64,000 bases of DNA, from contig NC_059500.1 in the NCBI RefSeq assembly GCF_018139145.2, forward strand, positions 51,516,663 to 51,580,662. The letters are read 5' to 3'. Positions 24,516 to 39,100 of the stretch are shown piece by piece. The notes beneath the pieces were generated by a model. The model did not search any database, had not been told where the DNA came from, and saw only the letters and a program-made list of their open reading frames with translations. The DNA is from Gymnogyps californianus (taxonomy: Eukaryota > Chordata > Aves > Accipitriformes > Cathartidae). Made by a program: the position numbers and the translations under genes. Every line of letters begins with the position of its first letter. Position 1 is the first letter of the stretch.

Positions 24516-24997
24516 CATGGAATCATAGAATGGTTTGGGTTGGAAGGGACCTTAAAGATCATCTAGTTCCAGCCCCCCTGCCATGCGCCGGGACCCCTTC
24601 CACTAGACCAAGTTGCTCAAAGCCACCTCCAGCCCGGGCTTGAACGCTTCCAGGGATGGCGCATCCACAACCTCTCAGGGCAACCTGTTCCAGTGCCTCA
24701 CCACCCTCACAGTGAAGAACTTTTTCTTTACATCCAATCTAAATGTACCCTCTTTCAGTTTAATGCCATTACCCCTTGTCCTGTCACTACATGCCCTTGT
24801 AAAAAGTGCCTCTCCGGCTTTCTTGTAGGCCCCCTTTAGGTACAGGAAAGCTGCTATAAGGTCTCCCAGGAGCCTTCTCTTCTCCAGGCTGAACAACCCC
24901 AACTCTCTCAGACTGTCTTCATAGGAGGGGTGCTCCAGCCCTCTGATCGTCTTCATGGCCCTCCTCTGGAGTCACTCCAACAGGTCCATGTCCTTGT
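24516..24997 (-). mobile_element. CR1 LINE, 5'-truncated 3' end (482 bp)
   Basis: On the minus strand this is the CR1 3' end. The left boundary carries two 8-bp terminal units in reverse (CATGGAAT, CATAGAAT), the family's hallmark of ATTCTATG repeats. The frame encodes the reverse transcriptase C-terminus, with recognisable pieces such as [22 protein letters not shown] and [18 protein letters not shown] at 24675-24677 interrupts the frame, probably a CpG-decayed arginine codon, after which EVVDAP-like sequence resumes. The right end stops abruptly after the GGTCCATGTCC region, as in typical 5' truncation during insertion. It is not mobile by itself. Confidence 0.95.
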
Positions 24998-25764
24998 CAT
25001 TATGTGATAATGGCTAAAATAATGTTAACAATGATCTGAGGTTATTTCGCCAAAGTTTCTTTGAGCAAGATATATTGTGTTACTGGTTACAGCTTGAGTT
25101 CTGCTTCTTATTTTCTGGTGCAATGCTGTGCTTTTTGGTTTTTTTCGAGGGGGTGGTGGGGAGAAGGTGTGTTGGTACACATGTGGGAACATCTAGTGAT
25201 TGTACTGTCTCATGATGTCTGTTGTATTCATTTTGAATTGCCAAATGGACATTTTAAGTTACTGCAAAGTACAGTATCACCTTCATCTTCTCCTTATCCA
25301 ACCCTTTCTGTTAGTACCTTTGAATTTCCTTGTCAGGGAGAAATAGCAATAATTCTTGGTAGTATGTGGCTTGAACACCATCTATACACTTTCTTAAAGT
25401 AGAAAATGGTATAGTTGTGAAACCTGTTATATTGTATTGGGAAGTTAGTCCTTAATAATGCTATCTAACAGTATGGCATTATGCTTCTGATTTAAAAAAA
25501 GCTGAATGTTGGAGTTACTTAATACCACATGCACTTGGACAGAAGGTTTTTTAACCATTGTTTATGGCAGCGGAGGTTGAATTGAGGAGAGAAGCAAGCA
25601 CTGTTGCACTGCTTGCATACTGCTTGGCTTATGAGGACAGAGGCATGCATTCCCTCTGCACTCAGGAAGAACTTTCTATGGAAAAAACTAGGGTGATCAC
25701 GCAGGTCCATCCCTTTCTGCTGCCTGTCTTTACAAGATGAAAGCTACAGAAGCTTCTTTAGCAG

Positions 25765-26280
25765 TCAGGAGCAAGTAGTCAGAGAAACTAGAGCTGATTT
25801 AAAAACCTGCATTGGTTTCCCCTTCAAGGGATCACCAGCCGCTTGTATGTTGGGGGCAAGGCTGTGCCCTGTGCCACAGTGATGGCTCCAGTGGAGTGAA
25901 ACGCCCTGAGAGTCTGTGCTAAGAATGTAGGTAAAAAATGCCTCTTTCCTGTGGAAATTTTGAAATATGATGATCATTTGACTAAAGCTGTCTGTAACTA
26001 GACAGGTAAAAGGAAGCATATCTTGGTGAGAATTTGTGAAAGCAATCTTGTTCAGCTTGTTTATGTTGCCTTCAGTCAGAGTTGGTAATGACATGGGAAG
26101 TAGATCAGAGAGTTTTCCTCTCTTGAACTTCGAGAAGAGCAAACCAGTTGAAGAATTAAGAGTGTGTGTCCGTCCGTTATTTTTTCCATAGTCCATATTT
26201 AAAGTGAGTGTAACTCTTTTTCTCTCAACATTTCTTATACAGAAATGCCTTTCATATTTTTTTCCATTTGTAAAACACAT
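25765..26280 (-). other. Unusually long antisense open frame, unassigned
   Basis: A 171-codon frame starting with ATG is open on the minus strand in AT-rich DNA. No domain, signal peptide, coiled coil or membrane segment is evident. The residues are mixed, with His, Ser and Thr common near the C-terminus. My rough estimate from base composition is that a frame this long is uncommon but not impossible by chance in 64 kb. There is no obvious promoter or splice context. It may be chance, an old unrecognised repeat or part of a non-coding transcript. I do not call it a gene. Confidence 0.12.
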
Positions 26281-26830
26281 TCCCGTTGTAATACCTAAGT
26301 AGAAAAAGACAACATATAAGCGTAATTTGATTTTTATCCAGTGAAGCCCTGTAGGAATGAGAACTGGTAAAATCTGAAAACAAGGTGTTTAAACAGTTTT
26401 ATAGGTGTCTAATCCTTGTTACGGGGCGGGGGGGGGAAGTGTGACAGATGTGTTCAGACAGTAGTGGAACAGTAGCTGAAGTGTTAATTGGATTATATTT
26501 CCCTGAACATCTCTCTTAATCCCTGTAGCCCTTTACTTGCCTGCAGAGGAACTACTGTGTATTTTAAATTGTAAATAAGAAAACAGGAGTGGTAGGGAGT
26601 ACCAGATTGGGCAGTTTTATGAAGCAAAGTTATCCACTCAAGAAGACCATGGCACTGCTAGGCTGTTAAACTGCTTCTAACAAATATCAGTTTGTGCCTT
26701 CCATCAGTAAAGGCTTCACAAGGAAGGCAGTGAACAGGAGCCTGAAGGAAAGGATACAATTTTTTGCCTCCCCCCTGAGATCAGGAATCAAGTCTGTCTC
26801 ATCTTTTTTACAAGGTAGTTCCAGCAGTTT

Positions 26831-26850
26831 CCCCCCCCCCCCCCCCCCCC
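26831..26850 (+). repeat. C20 homopolymer
   Basis: Twenty consecutive C, preceded by TTT and followed by TTACAAA. Confidence 0.95.
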
Positions 26851-29800
26851 TTACAAATTTTGCGATGCATTTTAAGCTCTAGATTGATTATAAATATACA
26901 AATTAATGTGGTTGCTATATCCCAGTAGCTACAGGCAAATCTTATTCCCAAAACTGCATTGAAAAAGGAAGTTATTGTAATGCACACCATGAGTAAATTA
27001 ATAGAGAAACAAAATATTTTTCCCCCAAATATTGGAGTGTTAATTCAACTATCTATCAGTTTTAGAGTAACTCTTGTAAAGTGAGATATAATTGTCCTTG
27101 CTACTCGCTTTCATGATGGTGTTTGAAAACAACATTCTCATCATTAGAGTGTTAGAAGTAGTGAAAATACAGAGGAAATCTCCATAATTCCAGCGATACA
27201 TATTCTGAAACTATTAAAGCCTTTCCAGTAAGTTTAAGTTATTTTAAGTACTAATTGCTCATTTAATTTTTATATTCTCGTGGTGATCAGTAGTTATTTT
27301 TTGTTTGGAGAAGGCTGTAACATGATTTTTGTATATGCTTCCCAGGGGAGACTGACACATAGCATGCTCCTCTTCCCCCCTGCTGCTATGTAATCATTGG
27401 AAAGATTTCAAAAAGTGGTAATTAAAACGTGTGCACTAGAAACACACACATCATTATTAAATATAGCAGTGTGAACTAATTAATTTCATTGTGTTATATT
27501 AATCAAATAGTTGCAGTGGCAAGCACAGATAATATATAAAATAAGAAGAGCCAGCAATACTCAGGTCATAAGCTACTATTGTACATGCAAATATGAGTCT
27601 TACAGGATAATAGCCTCCATGTTAATCATAGGACACCTGGGACCAGCTGGCATTGTTAATGCATTGCTAGCAAGAATACTTTTTCATGTGCTTCTTCTAT
27701 AACCAGCTAGTAAACATAAGTAGTCAGTGAAAGTTTATAGTTTGAGTGAGTAGTGTCCTCTTCTTCACAAGAGTATATGGTGCATGTATCCTCAAGTCTG
27801 TAAACGGAAACAGCAAAATCTACTACTTCCTGCAGAAGTAGCCATTCAAAACATTTTAAAAATAAAAGCATTCGTTTTTTATACTCCTTGAAGATGACAG
27901 TATGGTCATAGGTATGTTGTAAATTGCAGACTGTTTTGTTTTCTGGCAGCATCTCAGATTACTCTGTTTCAGATTAACCATGTTACCTGGCTCACTAATA
28001 TAGACTTAGTTATTTGACTGTGTTTCTCAAGAAGGAAGGCTTTTCTTGTTAAGTAGTTAGTTAAGCAAAAGTGTGCAAAATTTTACCATAGATACATACT
28101 CTTCCAGAAACTTACAAAATTATGGGAAGTTCTATATTTGGCCTGAAGTGCTGTAGGACAGAAAGTATCCTACATATGCAGTACAGTACAATAATGTGGT
28201 ATCTTCATTTGATGTTTTGAATGTAACTTTCCTATTTTTGATCTATTTATGTATTTTTGGATTATGATGGAAAATTAAGATGTCATTACTTACTAGTTCA
28301 TTTAAAGATATTTGAAGAATAAGAGGAATATTTTAATGTAAAATATTTTAATCTGCAAATACATGTTTCAGCTACCATAGAATTCAGTATGGGTATGTAT
28401 AAATGTTCTCAGAGGTTTGCATGTGTACTGAAGATAGTGTTACATTCAGCAGTAAAGTTCAACTAGCCCAAGATTTATTTAGTATTTATTTCTTCTTTCA
28501 AAAGAGGAACTAGTACAATAAACACCATTATACAGGTCATGAATCAGAGACCTCAGTTTTGTCTGTTGGAACTATGTAATCCATGCAACTGGAAATCAGT
28601 AATTATTTTGAAACTGCCATAAAATATGACTTAATTTATCTTTTTTTTAAAGTTTTATATGTAGTCTGAAAAATCTCAGAAGTGCAAGAGCAAGGTTATT
28701 GTGAACTGAATCAGAATGGGAAGAGGCTGTATAAAGAAGATTCCACATATTCTATCCTCACTGCCTTTGGGTATTATTGTTTTGGTACTACAGATAGTGG
28801 TGCATGAGAATATCTGAACTCTAAGGATTAGGGAAAGGTCACAAAAATAATAAAACAATGAATAATAAGGAGTAATAACAAATACCTACATGGGTACTTT
28901 TAGGTTTGGATCTTTATCCAATCCATTTACTGCCTGTAGGTAGGAGCAGGAGAGAATATAGAAAAGAGAAAATCTGTTCCATTTAAATAAGAAAATGTGG
29001 TTGTAAAGTCATACAAACTTTGTATAAGTATAATGGAAATATGCATCAGAAACTGCTTATTGGGAAAGGAGCTAGATTTCAGATGTACTATTAGATGGAT
29101 TAAATCATTCCCTTCAACTTGCAAAACCACCAAGGAGGATTAACAGAAAATGATAGAAGCTAACGCTGAAGGGGAATAAAGTCTTCCTTGGATATACTGT
29201 CTCATCACCTCAATTTTGGGGTGGCCGTAAAAAGAGGATAACCTTAATTATGGAAATTGCTACTAGAAACCTCTTATAATGTTTGAATAGGATGACAGTT
29301 CCTCCTACAAACTTAATTTCAGTGATAAGTAGCTGGCTTAATAATGGGTCCTCTAGTCTCAATTTCCTGCCTAGACATCCGACTTGAGAAAAGTGAAAAA
29401 ATTTTCTGGTAGCGTCGTAGGTGGGGATAGGCCGGTTTTTGCAGTTCCTGGATCTACGTCATAAAGCACGCCGGCTGCTCTTCAAATATGGACATTGTGA
29501 AATCAACATGATCTAAGGAGCCCTTGGGCTTTGTACTCAGCAGAAATGAGTACTAAGTCCCAGGTCCTGCTGATGAAAAACCTTTAGTGATTCTGCATTA
29601 TGATTAGATTCTTGGAAAAGTGCTGGAATGATCATTAGGGAGACTGAGAAATGACATCGAGTTCCTCCCCCCCCCGCCCCTGGTCAAAATAGATCAAATG
29701 TTGTTAAATGCCACTTATTTTAACTGAAATATTTATTCTTTGTTTATGAGTGAGTTCTTGTTACATGGTCATGAGCCAGTGTCATGCAAACCAACAGCAA

Positions 29801-32800
29801 TTCAGTTGGTTTGCAGTTCAATTTAAGATGCAGATTCTCTTTTCAGGCTGCTAGTCATTCCTGCAGGACACCAAAGCATACTGTAGACATGGAGAAGTGA
29901 GGCTGAGTATTCAAGAAACATGTCACTTTTATAGTAAGACTCTGAAAAGAACATTTTGCTCTTCTGTGTCTCAGATTGTTATAACTATGAAACCTTCAAA
30001 TGACTTGAGACATTTTTGTAATAAAGCAGCAAGGTTCTGGTTCCAGGCACATTTAATTCTAGAGCAAAAATTGCTGTTGTCTTCAATGAATGTTACATAG
30101 AACTCGGAACAACACATTAAAAGACAAAGAGTGTACTTGTACTTTTTCTGAATAAGGTGATGTTTACCTTTTTTTGTTGTTATTTTGCTCCATTATCTCT
30201 CTTTCTTTGGAGGGTATTTATTTGCATGGTTATTACCTATTTTTAACTTCTACTGTCAAAATGCCTTGTTTAGAGAAAAGAGTTTTATTGAAGTTTGAAA
30301 ATCACTCACCTGTTAAAAGTATTAAAGTCTTACCCATTAATTTATAATTAGCCGTTACATTAGCTCGTAGTTTAGGAACACAGATTCAACTAACGTATAT
30401 ATAGGAATTAAGATGTTAATTAAGATTTTAGTTTAAGTTGAAGTTCCTATGCTGGTTTTCAAAGATAACTTTTGAAAAATATATGATGAGAGCTGGAGAA
30501 CATGATTAAATTGTTTTGGGTTTTTTTTCTGTTGAGGTTGACATATGGTTTGAATTATAAATGATGAAAACAAGTATTATTTAAGTAATTAAGCCAAGCT
30601 GTTCTGAGACATTGAAAGAGAAATCTACACAATGTTTTTTCTTTTCCCTGACAACGTAGAAGTCAAATCTTTATGTATTTACCTCTTTGAAGTGCAAATG
30701 GTAAAGTAAGGAAATAGCTTATTTCTTTTAATTAGATGACGTCAAAATTGTTCTTCAAAACAAAGTTTATCTTTCAGTATGGGGACACCAAACTATTGTA
30801 TCCCAGGCATATTGTTACTTTTCAAGACTTTTGAGTTGGAGCATTTCTGATACCTCGTTAGATGAGTAACTGTGGCAGTGGTGTGACCTTGTAGTACTAT
30901 GGTGTCTACCATTCAGTGATTTGATCAGTTAAATGGGTCAAGCTCAGAAAATTGTAAGCCATTTATTCAGCTTATGCTGTTAGTCAGTGAACTTCAATCA
31001 GATATCAAATGGCTTTAGAAAAATGGCAGTTTATAATAAACATCTGTCAATGTTAAAATATTCTCTGATTGGAAAGAATTTTCCAGTCTCAAATAAGTAA
31101 TCTTGTGTTATGTCATCCCCAAAATAAACAATTTTAAATGGCAAGCATCTCTCTTAAATAAGGGGGACAGTGTCAGGATTCTGTATGCAAGTCTCCTTTG
31201 TGGCTTACTTATATTTAAAGATGTTTATACAGCCAAATAAAAAAAAGTAAAGATGAAGTCATACAATGGACAGTATTACTGATTCAAATCACCCATTTGT
31301 AAAAGGAGGAAGTGGTAGGGTTTGGGTTTTTTGGGGGGGGAGGTAAGACAAATCCAACTGGAAAAAAGTTGTGTGTATTCTTTTGTGGGTTTTTTTTTCT
31401 TTTTTTTTTTTTTAAAGAGTGCTTGATATCCAGGAGTGGGGTTTAACTGCTAAACTAGGAGCCAAAAGATAACGATCTTAATGCACTTATCTTCAGTTGA
31501 AAATCACATCTGAGATCACTTTTGACTTAATGACCCTCAACTACAGTATTGATTCCTGGTCAGAATGCTGCAGTTTTAGAGTTCCTGATGCTACATTTGT
31601 GTTACTCCTTTCCTCCAAGAGAATCCTGTCATATGTAACAAACTATATGCTTTGTTAACTTCAGTTAGAATGTGTTGTTTTTCTGAAATGAAGAAATAAA
31701 TGTAACCTTGTTACATATGATGGACGTGTTTTTTTTCAGACTGTGTCTGAATTAATTTTCCCTTTGTTCATGTATATGTAGACATTTAGAAAAATATCAG
31801 GAACATGTTTGCTAGCATAATGGAAATGGGTAAAATAAGTTAAAAAAGAAAAAAGCAAGCAAACATATTTGCACTGTCAAGAAACAGCTTGCTTTCTGTC
31901 TTGCTAGTGTAGAATACAAAATGATGTTCACTGTAGAATATCAGCAACTTGTATTGGAGGTAAACATTTCTTGTGAAGCTATTACCATGCAAATGTGAGT
32001 GGAACCAGAATAGAATGGAAGACTGATGAGGAATAGAGCCAGCGGTCTTAAGTGTGCAGTGGCTTTCTGTTAACAGGACATATTTCATAATAATTAATTC
32101 TTTACATTTATCTTGATTCTCGAATGCCACAAATTAAATGGGAAGAGGAAAGTTGAAATAAAGTCCCTGTTGACAGTTCTTTCCAAAGAAGAGTGGTTCA
32201 GAAGGATGAGATATGTGAAGAAGAGAGGTTAATCTAACACAGGAATATTCCTGAAATTGTATGTGTGTCTGTTCATGTGTGTGGAAGAGCAGTTGTGCAC
32301 GTGCATGTAAGTGGGTTTCCACTGCCCTCATCTGCATGTAGTGAGAAACCCCTTCAGGTATGTAATAATCTCAGTTTCTTGCTGTTGTCTTACAAAGAAA
32401 ATCAGTGAAATATATATTTTATTATGTAATTATTTTTCTCATCTGCATTGTTAGTTACATGTTTTTCCCCTGGTACAGAAGAACTGGGGTCCTGCCACAG
32501 CCAGAGGATTCTGTAATCTGTATGACAACAGACTTGCTACAATTCTTTAAGAGTACTGGAGCAGAAGATGGAAGACTTAAGAACATTGTACATCTGATAC
32601 ATGTGAAATCTCTTGTTGTCTGTGACTTCTGTTTGTGGAATACTATTACTTTAAATCCCAAAGTAGATGTTTCCAGAATGGTAGACAGCTAGGTTAAGCA
32701 AACTGTCTAAGCTAGGTATGTGTGCTTTGGTAAGCGAACACAGATCTATCTGTCGAGGGTGCAGCCCAGTGCCCGAAATTCTGGAGGTTTCTGATAGGCA

Positions 32801-32819
32801 ACAGAAAGATATTTGTTGA

Positions 32820-32841
32820 TTTTTTTTTTTTTTTTTTTTTT
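32820..32841 (+). repeat. T22 homopolymer
   Basis: Twenty-two consecutive T, located about 275 bases upstream of the C54 run. Confidence 0.95.
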
Positions 32842-33115
32842 AATGCCACCATTTGTTCCGGTTTTTATCTGTTCCTGCCTAACATGAATGAGAAAGAACA
32901 TACTGAAAACAAAGCAAAGCAAGAGATCATGTAGTCTCCATATAAAATCTATTCTTTGATAAGAAAAGTAACAAGTAAGAGCCTAGTCTATAGCTGAGAT
33001 TGCCCCCACGCCCCTCTTGGCAAAAGGAGGAGGAGAAATAATCTAGGAGGATGATTTTTTGTTTAGCAGTCCTTCATAGGTTATGCTCATCACTTAAAGT
33101 CTTATTCAAAGTACT

Positions 33116-33116
<1 letters not shown>

Positions 33117-33170
<54 letters not shown>
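33117..33170 (+). repeat. C54 homopolymer
   Basis: Fifty-four uninterrupted C, the longest homopolymer of the window. The plus strand could form an i-motif and the minus strand a set of G-quadruplexes. Runs of this length are unstable and hard to read, so the exact length in the living genome is uncertain. Confidence 0.9.
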
Positions 33171-33172
<2 letters not shown>

Positions 33173-36100
33173 CATTTCTGAAGTTCGGCTGTTTGGTTAA
33201 TCAATTTGGTGTGCTAAACCACTTCCTTATCCTTATGCAAAACTTTAGGGATTTTCATTTGTTTATTTTTCAGATTTATTTCAAAGTCCCACCTATAAAA
33301 TTAGACTAGTTTTACTCTTTCTGTAATGATTAAGTGTGGAAAATATATTATTTTTAATGTTATGATGAAAAGTTCACAGAATATTCAAAGAAGAACTTGC
33401 CAGATGAATTTGCAACATGACATATTTGCAACCTGCAATTCTAAAGGATTTTAAATTGCTTCCTTATCTTACTTTGACATATTTAAAGAAATATTCACCA
33501 TCTTTCTATCTTTTCTGGGGGGGAGCGAGGCAGCTTTCTTGTTTTGGTACAAATCTGTTCATAAAATGTTCATGTTTGTTATTTTTATATTCAACTTTTA
33601 TTGCTTTACATTTGTCAACATTAAATTTCAGTTTCTGCTTGTCAGCCTAGTTACAGAGAAAATCAGAATTCATTTAAACTTCACTTACTACTTGCTAAGT
33701 ATGCAGTTTTCCACCAAATTTTATATTATCAGCAAATTTAACAATCTAGGTCATTTGTAAAAATTAAAAAACTAGCAGAAGTCTTAGCAGAGATGACCCT
33801 AGTAAAACCCCACTAGATATTTCTGTGTTCAGCACTTCTATGTGTGAATACAGCAATTTTTTATAGTCTTAAACACATTTCAGGACACCTTAAGAAACTG
33901 GACTCTACTGATGTGTATAAAGATAGCAGAATTCTAGTTCTGATTTTTGAATGATTGGTGCACCCAATGCGATTGTGAGAGATGTATTTTTAAACTAATC
34001 TTTTTTTAATTATAGTTTGAGAGATCAATTTGTACAGAAGCACATTTTAATTTTTCAGTGGTTTTTTTTTTTTCTGAAACATTAACTAAATTGATGGCTT
34101 ACAGTTTGCTCATCAGTATCCTTCAAAAAACTTCCGTGAACCTGAATAACTAGAATCGGATATTTGAGCAAGTCACAAAGGATTGGTATGGTATGCAGAA
34201 AAGCTGGATGACTTTAATTGGAAGCCCTGTATTTTTTTGTTCCTTCTTAAATGAATATTCCTGTACATACTTGTAGCTTTCAGATGATTGTTTTATCTGA
34301 TAGATTAGCTTCCTTTTAAGTGTACATATTTTTTATTATTTTTTTCCTATTCTTGTATACTTTAACTCCTATAAAACTATAATATATAAAGTACTAGTAT
34401 ACTATTAATCCTTACAATACATATGTAATAGCATACTATTAATACTATGTAACTGTATTATATATATCCCTCCATGTCTTGACCTATAAATGACTAGGCT
34501 TGTCTTAATGTTTGAAATCTCTAGCATCAAATTAGATATTTGCAAGAAAAAAATTCTGTGATGTTCTTCAAACTATTGGTTCCTCAGCTGCGACAGATAG
34601 TTATATAAAAAACAAGCACATGGTATAATCTTAACCCAAACTCTGTTTATAGTTACTGGGATGTTTTGCTATATAAGGCAGATTTGTGTGGCATGTTTGG
34701 CTCCTTAGAGTTCATCCTTTTTTGTTATGGGTACTTAAGTATAATCTCTCAGGAAATTAGTTTTTTACTTTTTTTTCTTTTAATTCAGTTCTGTAGTTGC
34801 TAATCTTTGCTTCTCTGCCCCTCCCCCACTCCCTCCCCCCATTTCTTATTTTGGAAAGAAGAGTAGTATGTCACCACCTTGTGCACCCCAGAAACTTCCT
34901 TGCAAAGTTTTCTTCCTTAATCAGATACATTGTGCCTGTTGTTAACTGTGCTGTGTGGACAAGAAGTGAGGTCTCTTCCCAAGTTTAAGGATCATAAGCT
35001 GCCACATAATCTCTACTGAGATGACTGACTGTTTAAACAGCCTCAAGTCTCAGACTTCTTTCTCGTTGCCAGCTTTATGGCAAAACTGTGAGACCCTCAA
35101 ACTACTTTTTTTTAATTTTTCATTGACAGATTTTGAGAGAATGGCAAATACTGAATATTGAAGGGTCTGACACTGATTGTCCCAGTCTGGCCTTTGGTTA
35201 CAGACAGTATGGATGTCCTGAGCTGTGTGAGATATTCTCTCATTTGAGAAGAACTAATTTTCTGGGTATTGATGGGAGAATTGAGGAGGTAGGAGTGTTG
35301 CATTGCAGCTGCTGGGTTTTAGTGTTGTTGCTTGTGGTGAGACTGTGTTGACAGGGACTCTTCCCTTGTGTTAGGAGCTAGCACACTGATTTGTTTTTGT
35401 CCTAGAAGCTAGATTCAAGTGGAAGGGAGAAGTGAGACTCTGCCCACTCTCTCAAGATGTCTATTGTTAGCACAAAGTCTGTTCTGCATCAACAACAGAA
35501 TGACTCTAAACCCCAGCAGAGGCAGAAGTAGAAAATGATTAAATTTGGGCTAAACTTAAAGTGTGTTTCATTTTAAAAAATACAGGGTTGATTTGTACAC
35601 TTGAAGTGGTACCAGCCAAGAAGGGGTGAGTGTTTTCCCCCTTTAATATATTGGCATGGCCATTATTTAGAGAGAGGCTAAAGCTCTGGCAATTTTAAAA
35701 ATAAAGAGTCTGGAATGTCAGCATCAGCTTCTCCGATGAAGTAGTTGTATTGATGTACAGTTTTACTGCACAGCAGAGATAGCGCTGGCTAAAAAAAACC
35801 CCACAGATCATGGAAGCATGCAAAATCTGTCATCTAAATTATTGTATCAGACATATTTCCATAGTATTTGAGCCATAAAGAACCTAACCTTGATGCATCT
35901 TTTCTATAGTAGTGTCATGGTCATATCTAGCTTTCTTTTCCAAACAAGGCTTGTCAGTCCAATGCAGTATAAAAAAAATTGTATTAGGCCCATTCTTAAC
36001 ATAGGATAGTGAACAGATTCTGTCTAATTATGATATTACATTCACTGTACAGCTTTATGCCAACGGCTTGTGTTTAAAATCCTATAATTGCAAAGAACAG

Positions 36101-39100
36101 AGTTTAAAATGCTATATGAAACTTTTTTTGGTATTTACGTTCATTTATTTTTCTGACAGGTAAAAGTAGGTAGTCCCAAGCACTACAGAAGTTCAGTTAA
36201 GCTTCAGTTAAGTAAGTGTTTTAGTACACTTGGCAGAATTTTCATTCCAGATGTAATGTATAATCAGTGCTGGTCAAGCATTTACCATGAAAATTGTGTT
36301 TTCTGAGAAAATTGTGATTGTGTTATGAAAAATACCTGCTTTCTATATGAAAACAAATTAGAAAAAAAACCCCAAACAACTTTTCCAGGAGAAATAAGCA
36401 AACAACAACGATGATGACACAACGATGATGACAAAACTCAAAAAATCCCACAACTGACTGAGTTTGTAAAGTTGCTTCGTGGGAATTGTAGTGGGGGCAC
36501 TTCAGACCTATTTTTCTGTAGGGTCTGTTCTTCAGCTCAATTTATTTTCCAGGATTCAAAAAAGGAAAACATGCCCCTGTAGAACCCAGATGACTTGACT
36601 AGATGTGAGATGTGCCTTAATTTGCATCTAGCATCTGTAATAAAGCCCATCTTGTTACTTTTATGAACACTAACTGTGAAAGAAAAATACAGAAAATCGG
36701 AAACTGGCCACTCTTCCAGCTTTCTGCAAATTTGTAGAAAAGCTGGAGGAAGATACCAGTCAAGCTCCTGTTTGCCAAAAAAAACAGACACCAGGTTTCA
36801 CTCTGTTTAACTTAGTAATATATTGTACACTTGTACATTTTTCCCATCTCTATCTGTCTATCTATCAAATCCTTGACAAAGTGAATTAAGTAAGAAAATC
36901 TCTTGTAGCTGTGGAACACAGGGACTCGCAAACCTCTGCTGTACTTGCTCTGGCACTGCCTTTATTTTTCGTAGTCTATCACACCAGTTGTTTTCAGACT
37001 TGATTTCTACAGCTTTGGTGATGATACAATTGTTTTGAAGGAAAGAGTAAGCCTGCAAGTTTTCTTTTTCCAGGGAACATATCATATTTCTTTGATGTAT
37101 TCTTTGTCCCGAATAAGGAAAAAACATGACAAACTTGAAGTATTTGGGGTAATAAGGATAAGATGTCAGTCCTCAGTGAGTGTAATGTAGCCTGCAAGAC
37201 AGAAACGGTTGTGCTTTTTGAGTCTCCCAGTTGCATCGTTTCCATGTGGCCCATTAATTTTTAAGCATCATTTTCAGCTCCAAAATTAGAAAGCTTTATT
37301 TTGATTTTAGAAGTTAGCAGCGGAGGAAGAGGTTTTGAGGAAACTGGATCACATATTGACCTTAAGAAACAGGCTAAAGAACTATCTTCAGGCCATCCAA
37401 TGGATGGTGATATGGCGTAGACTTTTTCAACAACTGCCCATCAAAAAGACAGATGGAAGGTTCTTAGGAAAACAAGAATAAATCCTCTAGCACTTGCAGT
37501 TACTGTTGCTAAATCATTCACATCCCTTTTTCTCGACAGTAAAAATTCTTATGAGATATCATTAGACTGTTACAACTTATAATGGAAAAATCAATGCAGT
37601 AAGAAAATTAAATTTTACTGAGAGCCTTTAGGCAAAATGCAATGTGAAAATGCATTTTAGCTTCCCTTGTGGTTCAGAGGAAAAGGAAGAAATGGAATCT
37701 AGGTTAGCTGTCAGTGCACAACAGTTTTTAGAAGCCAGCAAAGCAGCATGTGAACTAAACTCTTGCTTAATGTATTTCTTCCCTGATTACTTAATAATGT
37801 GAAAATAACCACCTTAATCTGATCATTTGAAAGGTCAGAAGTCTCTTCTACCCTTTTTAAAAACCAATCTTTGGTCAAAATCAATGAGTAGATTCATCTT
37901 CCCAGGAAGAGGATTTAACAGAAGGAAAACTGATTCATCTGCTAAGGTATACAGCAATGACATCTGAACCCCTGGAGAGAGAGTGAGAGTAGCTAAAGTG
38001 GAATGAGGTGATTGTGGTGTAATCAAAAAGAAGTCGATCAAAGCTGCCAACAAGCTCTTGTGGAGAAGTGACATATATACTACATTTAGTGTACTTTGTA
38101 ATCACTGTAAGTGGTCACTGTCTCTTGCTGACAGACAGACATGGCAAACACAAACTGACACACATGGCAATTACAGATTTAAAGCTTATTTAAAAAAAAA
38201 AAAATCCCTTAAGTCTGTACTTTGGGTTCATTGTTTTAAAGTAAGAGAAACATTATTAACTGTTTTCTATTTCATGCAATAATTTATTTATACAGAATTT
38301 ATAGGTACAAAAATCTATAGCAATCAGAATCAAGGTTAGAAGATAAGGGTGGTCTTCTCTATCATTAGAACAAATTAATTCAAATTCTAAGTAAGACATA
38401 ATTATATTTTTTAATATTTAAAATGGACGAGTCATTCATAAGTTGTATACATGAATAAGATTAATTTGTTTTAGGAAGATCCTTGAAAGCTAAGAGTAGG
38501 CATCGTTCAGCAGCTAGTTGCTTTACATTGTCACAACTTCTCTGGTCTTCTAGGTAGTAGCTGTATTGTCTGGGAGAGGATTTACACATACCTCTACACA
38601 CCCATTATGTTTACATGAAAGAAATGTGTGCGTATGTTTGTGTGTGCGTAATATGTTTGGAAAATATGTATTTATATCTTATGTATACACACAGACTCTA
38701 AAAACTGTAACTAAAACACTTCTTTCTGGAACTTTGATTTCTGATGATCAAACTGAAATACATTGCTTTGCTTTGGTAAAGCGTAATATGACCTTACATA
38801 AATATATTTATTTGTTTTTTAAACAGAAATATGACAAGTTTAAAAAATCCAGACAAGTTATTACTGGTAGCTTAAAACATTGCGTTTCTTTGAAGGACCA
38901 AAAATAGAAGGCTTATTATTACGCTTGTGTAGGTTTAAAAGAATGAATATTCTTGATAATTCTGGTAGTTGACAAGATCTCTTGTGGCTAACTTTTAAGG
39001 AATCATTTTTTGACCTTCTTTAATTTTCGGAACAGATGTATTTCAGTCTGCAAGTAGACTGAATGTGGTTTTTTTGTGTGTGTATTAATTAACATCTTCC

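Larger units (their letters stand above)
24998..33116 (+). other. Presumed long intron, second part
   Basis: AT-rich DNA with no coding exon recognised. It contains C20 at 26831-26850, a T14 run at 31400-31413 and T22 at 32820-32841. An antisense open frame of 171 codons (25765-26280) is listed separately. A small CpG-containing patch at about 29,410-29,480 stands out slightly from its surroundings but was not identified. Confidence 0.4.
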
